Below, in pieces: positions 1 through 6,610 of a stretch of DNA of 8,980 nucleotides. The DNA is taken from the NCBI GenBank assembly GCA_030670605.1, contig DAOVBK010000045.1:1-8980 (forward strand), in the 5' to 3' direction. The DNA is from Candidatus Stahliibacteriota bacterium (GTDB lineage: Bacteria; Hydrothermota; Tepidihabitantia; SM23-42). The notes beneath the pieces were generated by a model that saw only the letters and a list, made by a program, of their open reading frames with translations, made no database searches and was not told where the DNA came from. Numbering within the stretch: position 1 is the stretch's first letter; each line of letters begins with the position of its first letter. The translations under genes were made by a program, and so were the position numbers.

Positions 1-167
1 TTGAAAGAGGCAAGGTGCAGGTTGATGAGAATGGACTAACATCAATTGCACGCGTGTTTGCGGGCGGTGACATAGTCAATCGTAATCTGGATGCAGTAAC
101 GGCTATTGCTGACGGCAAAAGAGCCGCTGAGGGGATAGACAAGTTATTATCCAAAAAGCACAAATAG
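1..167 (+). CDS. FAD/NAD(P)-dependent oxidoreductase, GltD-like, C-terminal end (5' truncated by window)
   Basis: Only the last 54 codons are inside the window, in the frame starting at base 3 and ending in TAG at 165-167. The peptide contains FAGGDIVN followed about ten residues later by AIADGKRAAEGID. This is the usual C-terminal signature of the pyridine nucleotide-disulfide oxidoreductase fold: the GD motif contacts the FAD and the following helix carries the A-x-G-(K/R)-x-A-A motif. Within that fold the spacing best resembles glutamate synthase small subunit (GltD) and related NADPH-dependent flavoproteins that pass electrons to a partner. Without the N-terminal Fe-S and nucleotide-binding parts the exact family cannot be fixed. 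A 91-bp gap with no clear promoter or terminator separates it from the next gene, so cotranscription is possible. Confidence 0.8.
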   Translation, partial: ERGKVQVDENGLTSIARVFAGGDIVNRNLDAVTAIADGKRAAEGIDKLLSKKHK

Positions 168-244
168 CGTTTTAATTTAATTGCTTTTGCTGAGTAGAAT
201 AACTCACCGCTTATTAATGGTGAACATTCATGTTAACTGATTGT

Positions 245-249
245 TAGGT
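245..249 (+). promoter_or_regulatory. Shine-Dalgarno deciding the MBL start
   Basis: AGGTG, 9 bp before the ATG at 259. It supports that start over the in-frame TTG at 241, which would lie upstream of this site and would add residues ahead of the signal peptide. Confidence 0.55.
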
Positions 250-258
250 GAACTCACG

Positions 259-1047
259 ATGAGAATAGTCGCGTCCATAATTTTGGTATTATGTTTTTCG
301 TTCTCCTACGCGGATGTGGCAGAACCCATTACCATCACCGTTGTATATAATAATGTCCCCCACGACGAGGACCTTACGACAGGCTGGGGGCTGTCGATCT
401 TAATTCAAGGTCTGGAAGATACTATTTTATTCGATACTGGAGAGGATGGGTCCATTTTACTGTCGAATATGGAAAAGCTTGAAATAAACCTCCAAAGCAT
501 AGAGACGGTAGTACTATCCCATATTCACATGGATCATATTGGAGGTCTAACCGCACTCTTAGAGAAAAATGACAAGGTCAGCGTGTATCTACCCTGTTCT
601 TTTCCCGATAATATCAAAAACAATACAGCCAATATGGCAAAAGCAGTGGTTTTGGTTGACAAACCAAAGAAAATTTGCGCACAGGTTTGGTCCACCGGAG
701 AATTGGGTACCTCGATGAAAGAACAATCTCTAGTTATCATCACTGAAAAAGGCCTTATTATTATCACTGGCTGTGCCCACCCCGGGATAGTGAACATCGT
801 TGAATTTGTCAAGAAATACCTAAACCAGAAAATCTATTTAGTCCTGGGTGGATTTCATCTGATGTCTTACCAGGATAACCAGGTAAAAGAAATAATCAAC
901 GAACTAAAGGCCTTAGGGGTAAAAAAGGTCGCTCCGTCTCACTGCACCGGGGGTAGGCCCATAGAATTATTCAAAGCAGCCTGGAATGAAGATTTCATCG
1001 ACCTTGGCTGCGGTGCAGAACTAAGCATACCCTTGAGTGATGAATAA
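259..1047 (+). CDS. Exported metallo-beta-lactamase-fold hydrolase (COG1237 / RFAP-synthase-like family)
   Basis: Protein of 262 aa from the ATG at 259. Upstream TTG codons in frame (from 241) are rejected because AGGTG at 245-249 lies 9 bp before this ATG and because the ATG gives a clean signal peptide: MRI, a hydrophobic stretch at about residues 4-16, and cleavage probably after SYA (residue 18). The mature part is a metallo-beta-lactamase fold. It has LFDTG near residue 57, the metal motif H88-I-H-M-D92-H93, then GCAHPG with H174, GGFHL with H200, and PSHCTG with H228. The GCAHPG/GGFHL/PSHCTG series fits the COG1237 group, which includes archaeal enzymes linked to methanopterin precursor synthesis. 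That precise reaction is unlikely for an exported bacterial protein, so the substrate is unknown. A lipoprotein reading (Cys12) was considered, but the preceding residues fit a lipobox poorly. It overlaps the following methyltransferase gene. Confidence 0.85.
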   Translation: MRIVASIILVLCFSFSYADVAEPITITVVYNNVPHDEDLTTGWGLSILIQGLEDTILFDTGEDGSILLSNMEKLEINLQSIETVVLSHIHMDHIGGLTALLEKNDKVSVYLPCSFPDNIKNNTANMAKAVVLVDKPKKICAQVWSTGELGTSMKEQSLVIITEKGLIIITGCAHPGIVNIVEFVKKYLNQKIYLVLGGFHLMSYQDNQVKEIINELKALGVKKVAPSHCTGGRPIELFKAAWNEDFIDLGCGAELSIPLSDE

Positions 1048-1606
1048 AACTGTTGATAATTGGATAGAGGTAGACGGTCGAAAGTTTTTAACTGATATTG
1101 GTGTTAGACCGGGGCAAACTGTTTTGGATTTTGGCTGTGGAGAGGGTCATTATACGATTCCTGCATCGAAATTGGTGGGCAGAGATGGTAAAGTATACGC
1201 ACTAGACAAAGACAGCGATATTCTGGATAAATTGAAAGATAGAATAACAGAAAGCCGCATAGAGAACGTTGAGCTAATAAATGAGTCTTCTCGGATTCCA
1301 CTAGAAGAGAATTCAGTTGATGTAGTTTTGTGCTATGATGTCATTCATTTCATGAAAATAGACGAAAGGAAATTAGTTTATGATGAAATATGTAGAGTCT
1401 TGAAAGATGATGGGTTCTTTTCTATCTATCCAAAACATCACAAAAACAATTATCCTTTGATGGAATTAGCCAATGTAAAACTGAGGGATATTGTAAAGGA
1501 AATAGAGAATTCAGGGTTTGTACTGGATCGTAAATTCACAGGAAAACTTCTGCATGATGATTACTATGATGAGGGATTTGTATTGAATTTCAAAAAAGGA
1601 GAGTAA
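1040..1606 (+). CDS. Class I SAM-dependent methyltransferase
   Basis: Protein of 188 aa with a Rossmann-type methyltransferase core. Motif I is VLDFGCGEGHYT at about residues 28-39 (glycine-rich SAM loop). An acidic residue follows in YALDKD near residue 56 and probably binds the ribose hydroxyls. A post-motif SRIPLEENSVDVVLCYDVIHF spans roughly 85-104, and CRVLKDDGFFSIYPKH carries the usual strand before the substrate region. The length and layout match the Methyltransf_11/31 type. The substrate cannot be read from the sequence. The start may be ATG at 1040 or the adjacent GTG at 1037. Neither has a good Shine-Dalgarno, and the start lies inside the end of the upstream gene (8-bp overlap with ATG), which points to translational coupling. 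Its TAA is followed after one base by the ferredoxin ATG. Confidence 0.88.
   Translation: MNKTVDNWIEVDGRKFLTDIGVRPGQTVLDFGCGEGHYTIPASKLVGRDGKVYALDKDSDILDKLKDRITESRIENVELINESSRIPLEENSVDVVLCYDVIHFMKIDERKLVYDEICRVLKDDGFFSIYPKHHKNNYPLMELANVKLRDIVKEIENSGFVLDRKFTGKLLHDDYYDEGFVLNFKKGE
1596..1603 (+). promoter_or_regulatory. Shine-Dalgarno of the ferredoxin gene
   Basis: AAGGAGAG lies inside the last codons of the methyltransferase gene and ends 4 bp before the ATG at 1608. Stop and start are separated by one base, an arrangement typical of a tightly packed operon. Confidence 0.7.
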
Positions 1607-1607
1607 C

Positions 1608-1964
1608 ATGCCTTGGATTAGTGACGCCACATGTAATGGTTGTGGCACCTGTGTGGAGGAGTGCCCAGTGGGTGTCATAGAGATGCAGGAAGATAAGGCA
1701 AGAATAAATATGGATGGGTGCATTCGTTGCGCTGTATGTCATGACGTCTGTCCCCAGGACGCAATAATGCACGATAGCGACAAGGTTCCAGAACGGATAC
1801 AAGCCAATGTGGAAAGAACAACGAAAAACATGGAGGCGTGTGCCCGATATCTCGGTAAGGTGGAAGAAAAGCAAAAGTGCTTACAAAGGATGATAAAACA
1901 CTTTGTTCGAGAAAAGAGCATCGCAGAAAAAACCGTCGCTGAACTACAAAAACTAAAAACATAA
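1608..1964 (+). CDS. 2[4Fe-4S] ferredoxin-type protein with C-terminal helical tail
   Basis: Protein of 118 aa. Two complete cluster motifs are present: C9-x2-C12-x2-C15-x3-C19-P and C38-x2-C41-x2-C44-x3-C48-P. This is the classic bacterial dicluster ferredoxin domain, which carries two [4Fe-4S] clusters for low-potential electron transfer in the cytoplasm. After about residue 58 comes a 60-residue tail rich in Lys, Glu and Arg. It is predicted to be helical and has two further cysteines (about 77 and 90) outside the cluster motifs. Plain clostridial-type ferredoxins are near 55-60 aa and lack such a tail, so it may be a docking or regulatory extension. The gene is last in the run that starts at the MBL gene. 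The partner enzyme is not identifiable; the flavoprotein fragment at the left edge is one candidate. Confidence 0.93.
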   Translation: MPWISDATCNGCGTCVEECPVGVIEMQEDKARINMDGCIRCAVCHDVCPQDAIMHDSDKVPERIQANVERTTKNMEACARYLGKVEEKQKCLQRMIKHFVREKSIAEKTVAELQKLKT

Positions 1965-1977
1965 TAATAGAACAATG

Positions 1978-2004
1978 GGGACGGTGCTTGACATTTTGAC
2001 ATTT
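1978..2004 (+). repeat. Left inverted end of the RAYT element
   Basis: Begins GGGACGGTGC and continues with an 8-bp tandem duplication, TTGACATT twice, then T. It is identical over 27 bp to the reverse complement of 2943-2969. Identity stops abruptly on both sides: G against A outside, T against G inside. Confidence 0.92.
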
Positions 2005-2008
2005 TTTC

Positions 2009-2911
2009 TTAGCACTTGACCGTTTTGGCTTTAGTGCGTCTGTAGATCTGACCCAGTGAATTACATTTCAACGTCTGGAATATCGGTACCTGTATGATCT
2101 CGGAGTACGTCATCCCAGCCTCATCTTTCAAAGCAACCAATAGTTGTGACCGCAAGGCTTTACCATGGTGATTACTGCAATCTATATCCCCTGGTGCAAC
2201 TCCGTGTTTGCACTTAAATTCCTGCATCACTTGCTCCAAGCTTCGAAATAGAACATCATTCTGCCGCATACGTAATGACCTGCTCTGCTGTTTCCGTCGA
2301 TTAAATGTCTTGATCGCTGTCTCAACATAGCGTTCATCCCCCAATACTTCTCCGTAGCGCGTCTGCATCACTGGTAATTCTCTGTCAACCAAACCCTTGA
2401 GTTCTTGATACAAAACGACACGCGTCTCGAACACGGCCTCAACTAATGCACTATCCACCGTAGAAGATTGACCACCAGCAAAATACTCCTGAACACTCGA
2501 CCAGGGATACGCACGAGGATAACTTACTTTCTTACCACGAACCGGGTTCAATAGTATGTACAAAAGCACCATCCTCAAATACTTATCTTCCTGAATGAGT
2601 ATTGACTTAAATCGACCCTGAAACACATATCCCATCCCACCTCTCCGTTTGCGATAATACATGCCGTATTGCCCATTCACCTGTTTCATATACTCCGAGA
2701 GCTTACCTGATACGTTTTGAAGCACTAGATGATAGTGATTGTCCATTACACAGTAAGCCAGAATCCTGATCTTCAATGCTGATGCCTGCTCAGCCATGAC
2801 TTCAAGGAAATAAGCTTTGGCACGGTTATCGAAAAAAATATCCTCGCCCCGTAAGCCTCTATTCATCACATGATGAAATGAACCTTCATATGCGAGCCGT
2901 ACTCTCCTCAT
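2009..2911 (-). CDS. REP-associated tyrosine transposase (Y1_Tnp / RAYT-like)
   Basis: Protein of 300 aa from the ATG at 2911. AGGGAG (complement of 2921-2926) lies 9 bp upstream and supports this start over the TTG at 2944, which falls inside the terminal repeat. The first 130 residues are the Y1 transposase domain: the family opening near YEGSFHHVMNRG (8-19), the HUH pair in MDNHYHLVL (H59, H61), and a candidate catalytic tyrosine Y118 in the YILLNPVR motif. FQGRFKS (97-103) is also typical of the group. The enzyme class cuts and rejoins single-stranded DNA through a 5'-phosphotyrosine. The C-terminal half (about 150-300) is basic and may be a DNA-binding extension; I recognise no named domain there. 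The domain architecture and lack of a tnpB partner favour RAYT over IS200/IS605. The frame is intact. Confidence 0.9.
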   Translation of the reverse strand: MRRVRLAYEGSFHHVMNRGLRGEDIFFDNRAKAYFLEVMAEQASALKIRILAYCVMDNHYHLVLQNVSGKLSEYMKQVNGQYGMYYRKRRGGMGYVFQGRFKSILIQEDKYLRMVLLYILLNPVRGKKVSYPRAYPWSSVQEYFAGGQSSTVDSALVEAVFETRVVLYQELKGLVDRELPVMQTRYGEVLGDERYVETAIKTFNRRKQQSRSLRMRQNDVLFRSLEQVMQEFKCKHGVAPGDIDCSNHHGKALRSQLLVALKDEAGMTYSEIIQVPIFQTLKCNSLGQIYRRTKAKTVKC

Positions 2912-2942
2912 TACATAATTCTCCCTAAAACCCAATCTCAGC

Positions 2943-2969
2943 AAATGTCAAAATGTCAAGCACCGTCCC
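2943..2969 (-). repeat. Right inverted end of the RAYT element
   Basis: Perfect reverse complement of the left end. Read inward it offers two TTGACA hexamers, 8 bp apart, ahead of the transposase gene. One may serve as its -35 box, but no convincing -10 follows at 16-17 bp. Confidence 0.92.
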
Positions 2970-2980
2970 TGACTGTTATC

Positions 2981-4522
2981 CTAGAACCGCTGCCAGATGT
3001 TCTTGTCTAATGAACGGTATTGTATTGCTTCGGCCACATGCTGGATTTTGATATTCTCTCCGTTCTCCAGGTCAGCAATTGTGCGTGCGACTTTCAGAAC
3101 CTTATCATAGGCGCGGGCTGAAAGACCGAACTTCTGGATTGCCGCCTTAAGCAGTGATTGTGAATGCTCGTCAATCGGACAGTATTTACGTATGTATTTT
3201 GACCCCATGTGTGCATTGCAGTACATATTCTTTGTATCTTCAAACCGCTTCAGTTGCTGCTTGCGCGCTGCATTGACGCGTTCGCGAATGATGTCTGACG
3301 ATTCTGATGGCAGTGTTGACTTCAGCTCATCGTATTTGAGTGATGGCACTTCAATATGAAGGTCAATGCGGTCAAGCAAAGGACCGGAGATTTTCGCATG
3401 GTAGCGCTGAATTGCTGGGGGTGTACAGCGGCATTCATGATACGGGTCAGTGAAATAGCCGCACGGACATGGATTCATTGCTGCTGCAAGCATGAAACGT
3501 GCTGGATACGTCAAGGTAATCCGTGCTCGACCGATGGTGACTGAGCCATCTTCGATTGGTTGACGCAATACCTCCAGGACATTTTTGTGAAATTCCGGTA
3601 ATTCGTCGAGAAATAATACACCATTGTGTGCTAATGATACTTCGCCTGGTTTTGGTACATGGCCACCACCGATAATGCCCGCGTCAGAAATCGTATGGTG
3701 GGGTGAACGAAATGGTCGCGTACCTAATAGTGAATCACCGGTATTGAGAATTCCCGCAATAGAATGTATTTTCGTAGTCTCGAGTGCCTCGTCCATGCTC
3801 ATTTCCGGAAGAACAGTCACGAGTCTGCGCGCAAGCATTGTTTTACCCGTGCCCGGCGGTCCGATCATCAGAATGTTGTGTCCGCCAGCCGCAGCGATTT
3901 CGATGGCACGTTTTGCATGATGTTGTCCTTTAACCTCAGCGAAATCCACACTGTAGTTTGAGGCAGCACTGAAAATCTCTGCTCGATTGACCTGTGTTGC
4001 AGGTCGGTCGAGTTCTCCGTTCAAGAACGCGACAACCCCGATGAGATTATCAAAGCCATAGACATTGATGCCATCAACAAGTGCTGCTTCTCGTGCATTT
4101 GCGCGCGGTATAATCAAACCCTCAAGACCACACGCTTTTGCCGCTAAAGAAACTGATATCGCACCTTTAATAGGTCGTAGCGAGCCGTCGAGTGAGAGCT
4201 CGCCGAGGATGGCATGCTGTTTCAATTGTGCACTGCGCACAGATTGTGATGCCGCAAGAATGCCAACCGCGATCGGTAGATCAAAACTCGAACCTTCTTT
4301 TTTAATATCGGCAGGAGCCAGATTGACCGTGATTTTACGAGATGGGAATCGAAATCCAGCATTTTTGACCGCCGCATAGACACGGTCTTTTGATTCTTTA
4401 ACCGCATTATCCGGTAGACCAACGGTCGTAAATCCGGGTAGACCAGTGGTCAAATCAACTTCCACATCGATAACATAACCCTCAATGCCAAACGTGGCAC
4501 ATGAAATCACCTTGGACAGCAT
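2981..4522 (-). CDS. comM: YifB/ComM family AAA+ ATPase (Mg chelatase-like)
   Basis: Full-length protein of 513 aa. The N-terminal Lon-protease-like ChlI domain (about 1-170) has the family patches [23 protein letters not shown] and [19 protein letters not shown]. The central AAA+ core has Walker A GPPGTGKT (221-228), [19 protein letters not shown] (about 269-287) and Walker [10 protein letters not shown] (about 302-310). A cysteine cluster [15 protein letters not shown] (352-366) could bind a metal, and the C-terminal Mg-chelatase domain closes the protein. Characterised ComM is a hexameric helicase that promotes branch migration during natural transformation, but the family is nearly universal, so competence is not implied. 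The start matches the conserved family N-terminus (ML-x-KV-x-S). Its ATG has no Shine-Dalgarno and is overlapped by a short leader ORF. The gene converges on the transposable element. Confidence 0.95.
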   Translation of the reverse strand: MLSKVISCATFGIEGYVIDVEVDLTTGLPGFTTVGLPDNAVKESKDRVYAAVKNAGFRFPSRKITVNLAPADIKKEGSSFDLPIAVGILAASQSVRSAQLKQHAILGELSLDGSLRPIKGAISVSLAAKACGLEGLIIPRANAREAALVDGINVYGFDNLIGVVAFLNGELDRPATQVNRAEIFSAASNYSVDFAEVKGQHHAKRAIEIAAAGGHNILMIGPPGTGKTMLARRLVTVLPEMSMDEALETTKIHSIAGILNTGDSLLGTRPFRSPHHTISDAGIIGGGHVPKPGEVSLAHNGVLFLDELPEFHKNVLEVLRQPIEDGSVTIGRARITLTYPARFMLAAAMNPCPCGYFTDPYHECRCTPPAIQRYHAKISGPLLDRIDLHIEVPSLKYDELKSTLPSESSDIIRERVNAARKQQLKRFEDTKNMYCNAHMGSKYIRKYCPIDEHSQSLLKAAIQKFGLSARAYDKVLKVARTIADLENGENIKIQHVAEAIQYRSLDKNIWQRF

Positions 4523-4578
4523 GATAGGTTGATGGTTGTGCAGATGACTATATAAATGTATTGTATGATTCTCAGCAT
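4507..4578 (-). CDS. Possible 23-aa leader peptide ORF overlapping the comM start
   Basis: ATG at 4578 is preceded by a strong GGAGGGG (complement of 4582-4588) with 3 bp between. The ORF runs 23 codons to TGA at 4507-4509, passing through the comM ATG (4520-4522) in another frame. The peptide is hydrophobic in the middle ([13 protein letters not shown]) and ends in SCCPR. comM itself lacks a ribosome site, so ribosomes ending here could restart 13 bp back at the comM ATG. The predicted promoter at 4620-4647 would put +1 near 4613, about 35 nt ahead of this ORF. It could equally be a chance ORF; no homologue is known to me. Confidence 0.4.
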   Translation of the reverse strand: MLRIIQYIYIVICTTINLSCCPR

Positions 4579-4581
4579 ATT

Positions 4582-4588
4582 CCCCTCC
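4582..4588 (-). promoter_or_regulatory. Strong Shine-Dalgarno upstream of comM leader ORF
   Basis: GGAGGGG on the minus strand, placed for the ATG at 4578 and too far (about 60 nt) from the comM ATG to serve it directly. Confidence 0.6.
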
Positions 4589-4619
4589 ATGTGAATATTG
4601 TTATTCGCTAAGTACTATG

Positions 4620-4647
4620 AGTATACGTAGGATTTATGAGATGTCAA
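4620..4647 (-). promoter_or_regulatory. Sigma-70-type promoter for comM
   Basis: Minus strand: TTGACA (complement of 4642-4647), 16-bp spacer, TATACT (complement of 4620-4625). Expected +1 is near 4613, giving a leader of about 90 nt to comM and about 35 nt to the short upstream ORF. The -35 is a perfect consensus. Confidence 0.75.
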
Positions 4648-4691
4648 GTGAAAGGTGTGTCAGGGATACCATTCCCAGTTTCCTCTTTATG

Positions 4692-4719
4692 TTGACATAG
4701 CAATGTACGTTATTATACT
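4692..4719 (+). promoter_or_regulatory. Promoter of radical SAM gene, placed for a leaderless mRNA
   Basis: TTGACA at 4692-4697, 16-bp spacer, TATACT at 4714-4719. Seven bases after the -10 box is position 4726, the G of the GTG start codon. No Shine-Dalgarno lies ahead of it. It faces away from the comM promoter, with 44 bp between the two -35 boxes. Confidence 0.75.
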
Positions 4720-4725
4720 GATGCA

Positions 4726-6060
4726 GTGCGTAGGAAGCTCCTTCTGATAAATCCGGTCAACCCTTCTAAAATCGGTCTAACCGTGAATCTAAGCTCTCGG
4801 TTCCAACCCCTCGGTCTCGGAATCATCGCCGCATTGACACCTGATCATTGGGATGTAGAAATCATCGATGAGAATTTTGAACCTTTCGTTTACAAAAAAG
4901 CAGACCTTGTCGGGCTGACTGCGTTCACAGCGGCTGCAAACAGGGCCTATGAAATCGCTGCAGTGTACAAAGAAAAGTGTATACCAACGGTACTGGGTGG
5001 TATTCATGCATCGATGTTACCAGATGAAGCGCTTGGGTATGTTAATTCTGTCGTAACAGGTGAGGCAGAGAGTATCTGGTCCAGGGTCATTAATGATTTT
5101 GAATCAGGAAATCTGAAAAGAGTGTATCATGGTGAATGGATAGATTTGAAAGACATGCTACAACCGCGCAGAGACCTTTTTCATCCCGAATACCTGTTCG
5201 GTTCCATGCAGACATCACGTGGTTGTCCAATGAACTGCGATTTCTGTTCAGTAACTGCATTCAATGGAAGTCGTTATCGCCAGAGACCAGTAGAGGATGT
5301 TTTGGATGAGCTGGAGACGATACATCAGCAAATGGTGTTTTTCGTTGATGATAACCTGATCGGCTATGGTATGGAGTCAGCTCAACGCGCCATCGTTTTG
5401 TTCAAAGGCATGGTCAAACGTGGGATGAAAAAAAGTTGGTTTTGCCAGGCGTCAATGAACTTCGCCGACAACGAAGAAGTACTTGAATATGCTGCAAAGA
5501 GTGGATGCAGGATGGTCTTTTTGGGTGTCGAGGCAGAAAATGAGGAAGCTCTTGTTCAAGTGAATAAGAAGCTGAACGTAAAAATGGTAAAGGATTCGTA
5601 CGACATAACATTTCATCGAATCAACAAACATGGTATTGCTGTGCTTGGTGCCTTTATATACGGCATGGACAGCGATACAAAAACAGCACTCGATCGCCGA
5701 ACCTCATATATTCTCAAAAGCGGTGTTGATGTGATGCAGACAACGTTTCTGACACCTCTACCAGGAACACGGTTGTTCAACATGTTGAAAGAAAAGCATC
5801 GTCTCATCTATACAGATTTTCCGCGTGATTGGGACCACTATGATATGACCGAGGTCGTTCACAAACCACTGTTAGTAGAGCCACGTGAACTCGCAGCAGC
5901 CATGCATGAAGCGGTTAAGAAACTGTATAGTCGCTTCTCTCTCATCCGTAAGTTTCTTAAGACCTGGCGTGCAACAGGTGATTTCAAAACCGCTATGTGG
6001 GCGTATAGCTCAAATAGAAATTACCGTAACGTTGCGATTGCGCATCGCCGACCGTTGTGA
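4726..6060 (+). CDS. B12-binding-type radical SAM protein
   Basis: Protein of 444 aa with a GTG start. The N-terminal part (about 1-140) has the fold pattern of cobalamin-binding domains in class B radical SAM enzymes: LLLINPVNP at the start, RFQPLGLGIIAAL, VEIIDEN, VGLTAFTAA, LGGIHASMLPDEAL and VVTGEAE. The DxHxxG cobalamin-ligating motif is not seen, which is common in this group. The radical SAM core begins at SRGCPMNCDFC, with C167, C171 and C174 binding the [4Fe-4S] cluster. Later strands are visible in VFFVDDNLIGY, WFCQASMNFADN and RMVFLGVEAENEEAL, and GAFIYGMDSD and TFLTPLPGTRL match the family's C-terminal half. Relatives methylate unactivated carbons or make ring and tail changes in lipids and natural products (for example HpnP/HpnR, BchE). 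The substrate is not predictable here. The gene stands alone, with a divergent gene upstream and repeats downstream. Confidence 0.92.
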   Translation: MRRKLLLINPVNPSKIGLTVNLSSRFQPLGLGIIAALTPDHWDVEIIDENFEPFVYKKADLVGLTAFTAAANRAYEIAAVYKEKCIPTVLGGIHASMLPDEALGYVNSVVTGEAESIWSRVINDFESGNLKRVYHGEWIDLKDMLQPRRDLFHPEYLFGSMQTSRGCPMNCDFCSVTAFNGSRYRQRPVEDVLDELETIHQQMVFFVDDNLIGYGMESAQRAIVLFKGMVKRGMKKSWFCQASMNFADNEEVLEYAAKSGCRMVFLGVEAENEEALVQVNKKLNVKMVKDSYDITFHRINKHGIAVLGAFIYGMDSDTKTALDRRTSYILKSGVDVMQTTFLTPLPGTRLFNMLKEKHRLIYTDFPRDWDHYDMTEVVHKPLLVEPRELAAAMHEAVKKLYSRFSLIRKFLKTWRATGDFKTAMWAYSSNRNYRNVAIAHRRPL

Positions 6061-6090
6061 GACTATCTGAGCGTTAATCAATCAATGCAA

Positions 6091-6120
6091 TGGGGTCAAG
6101 AAACTTGAGAAATGAATTGA
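6091..6120 (+). repeat. GGGGTCA end-like motif, left copy
   Basis: TGGGGTCAAGAAACTTGAG and the AT-rich bases after it resemble in layout (G-run, A/T-C, then AT-rich) the ends of the RAYT element at 1978-2969. It faces an inverted TGGGGTCA at 6637-6644. The match is only 8 bp, so the relationship is tentative. Confidence 0.3.
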
Positions 6121-6136
6121 AGGTCTAAACCCTATA

Positions 6137-6172
6137 ACACAGAGTACACAGAATCATCGCAGAGAGCGCAGA
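6137..6172 (+). repeat. Degenerate 9-bp tandem array (four units)
   Basis: Four consecutive nonamers at 6137, 6146, 6155 and 6164. The first two are ACACAGAGT and ACACAGAAT, the last two CATCGCAGA and GAGCGCAGA. Units share (A/G)CAGA but drift in phase, as expected for an ageing array. Confidence 0.55.
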
Positions 6173-6188
6173 AAATCGTACTGGTCTC

Positions 6189-6206
6189 TCGTATTTCGTA
6201 TTCGTA
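6189..6206 (+). repeat. 7-bp tandem array, unit TCGTATT
   Basis: Two exact TCGTATT units (6189-6195, 6196-6202) followed by a partial CGTA. Confidence 0.6.
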
Positions 6207-6235
6207 GAGAGCACCCTCACGCAGTGGCTTATCGC

Positions 6236-6260
6236 TAATGGCGAATGGCCAATGGTCAAT
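6236..6260 (+). repeat. 7-bp tandem array, unit NAATGGC
   Basis: Units TAATGGC, GAATGGC and CAATGGT at 6236, 6243 and 6250, then partial CAAT. The core AATGG is kept while the first base varies. Confidence 0.65.
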
Positions 6261-6278
6261 TTCCCCCCTCATCTTAGT

Positions 6279-6358
6279 CTTCTCCCCCAAGGGAGAAGAA
6301 ATTGATGGTGATCAGGGAGAGGAAGTGCTGTGTTGACTCGCCCTCTAATGGGAGAGGG
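6279..6358. repeat. Two-hairpin CTCCC/GGGAG repeat
   Basis: First hairpin: CTTCTCCC (6279-6286), 4-base loop, GGGAGAAG (6291-6298). Second: CCCTCT (6341-6346), 6-base loop, AGAGGG (6353-6358). A further purine-rich AGGGAGAGGAA lies between them. The layout is REP/BIME-like: paired imperfect palindromes outside genes. Neither hairpin is followed by a T-run on either strand, so a terminator role is not supported. Confidence 0.5.
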
Positions 6359-6374
6359 ATTTGGGTCTTTAGAC

Positions 6375-6497
6375 TTTGACATTGATCCCGTTAGAAAACA
6401 GCAGAACTCTCATCGTCGTTTCACACCGACAGTGCACGCACGTCAATGGATTACCGACTACAAATAGGCTTTCTCTAACGGGATTGAATTGACATTT
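6375..6497. repeat. MITE-like inverted-repeat element, about 100-120 bp
   Basis: Left arm 6385-6398 (ATCCCGTTAGAAAA) pairs with right arm 6471-6484 with one mismatch in 14. TTGACATT occurs just outside both arms (in direct orientation), and weaker similarity continues there. The 72-bp interior has no ORF. It could be a non-autonomous element or a structured RNA; the outer limits are approximate. Confidence 0.5.
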
Positions 6498-6532
6498 GGA
6501 ATTTGTCACTAGTCTTCCGATATCTGCTTTCC

Positions 6533-6567
6533 CATTCACAATTCACCATTCACTTTTACCTTTTGGC
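6533..6567 (+). repeat. 7-bp tandem array, unit NATTCAC running into TTTTACC/TTTTGGC
   Basis: Three units of (C/A)ATTCAC at 6533, 6540 and 6547 are followed in the same 7-bp register by TTTTACC (6554) and TTTTGGC (6561). The latter resemble the TTTTGCC units of the array at 6710. Confidence 0.65.
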
Positions 6568-6610
6568 CTGTCTCGCCGCAGATTGCCTCCAGTGGCCCTC
6601 TATTGCCTTG

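Larger units (their letters stand above)
1978..2969. mobile_element. RAYT / Y1-transposase element with perfect 27-bp inverted ends
   Basis: A 992-bp unit bounded by identical inverted copies of a 27-bp sequence (1978-2004 and 2943-2969) and carrying one Y1 HUH transposase gene. It lies 13 bp after the ferredoxin stop and 11 bp before the comM stop, between two convergent genes where insertion would do least harm. No target-site duplication is visible, as is normal for single-strand HUH transposition. The intact gene and identical ends suggest a recent or mobilisable insertion. Confidence 0.8.

Noticed and set aside
241..258. Upstream TTG start for the MBL gene at 241
   Set aside because: It has no ribosome site of its own and would bury the signal peptide; AGGTG 9 bp before the ATG at 259 supports the later start.
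259..320. Lipoprotein signal in the MBL protein (Cys12)
   Set aside because: The residues before the cysteine (LVL) lack the small residue required at -1, and a signal peptidase I site (SYA) is present.
2912..2944. TTG start at 2944 for the transposase
   Set aside because: It lies in the terminal inverted repeat, has no Shine-Dalgarno, and adds residues not expected for the family; ATG 2911 has AGGGAG at 9 bp.
1965..2980. Target-site duplication around the RAYT element
   Set aside because: Bases flanking the two ends do not match; HUH transposases normally make none.
6279..6358. Rho-independent terminator after the radical SAM gene
   Set aside because: Both hairpins lack a following T-run on either strand and begin more than 200 bp past the stop codon.
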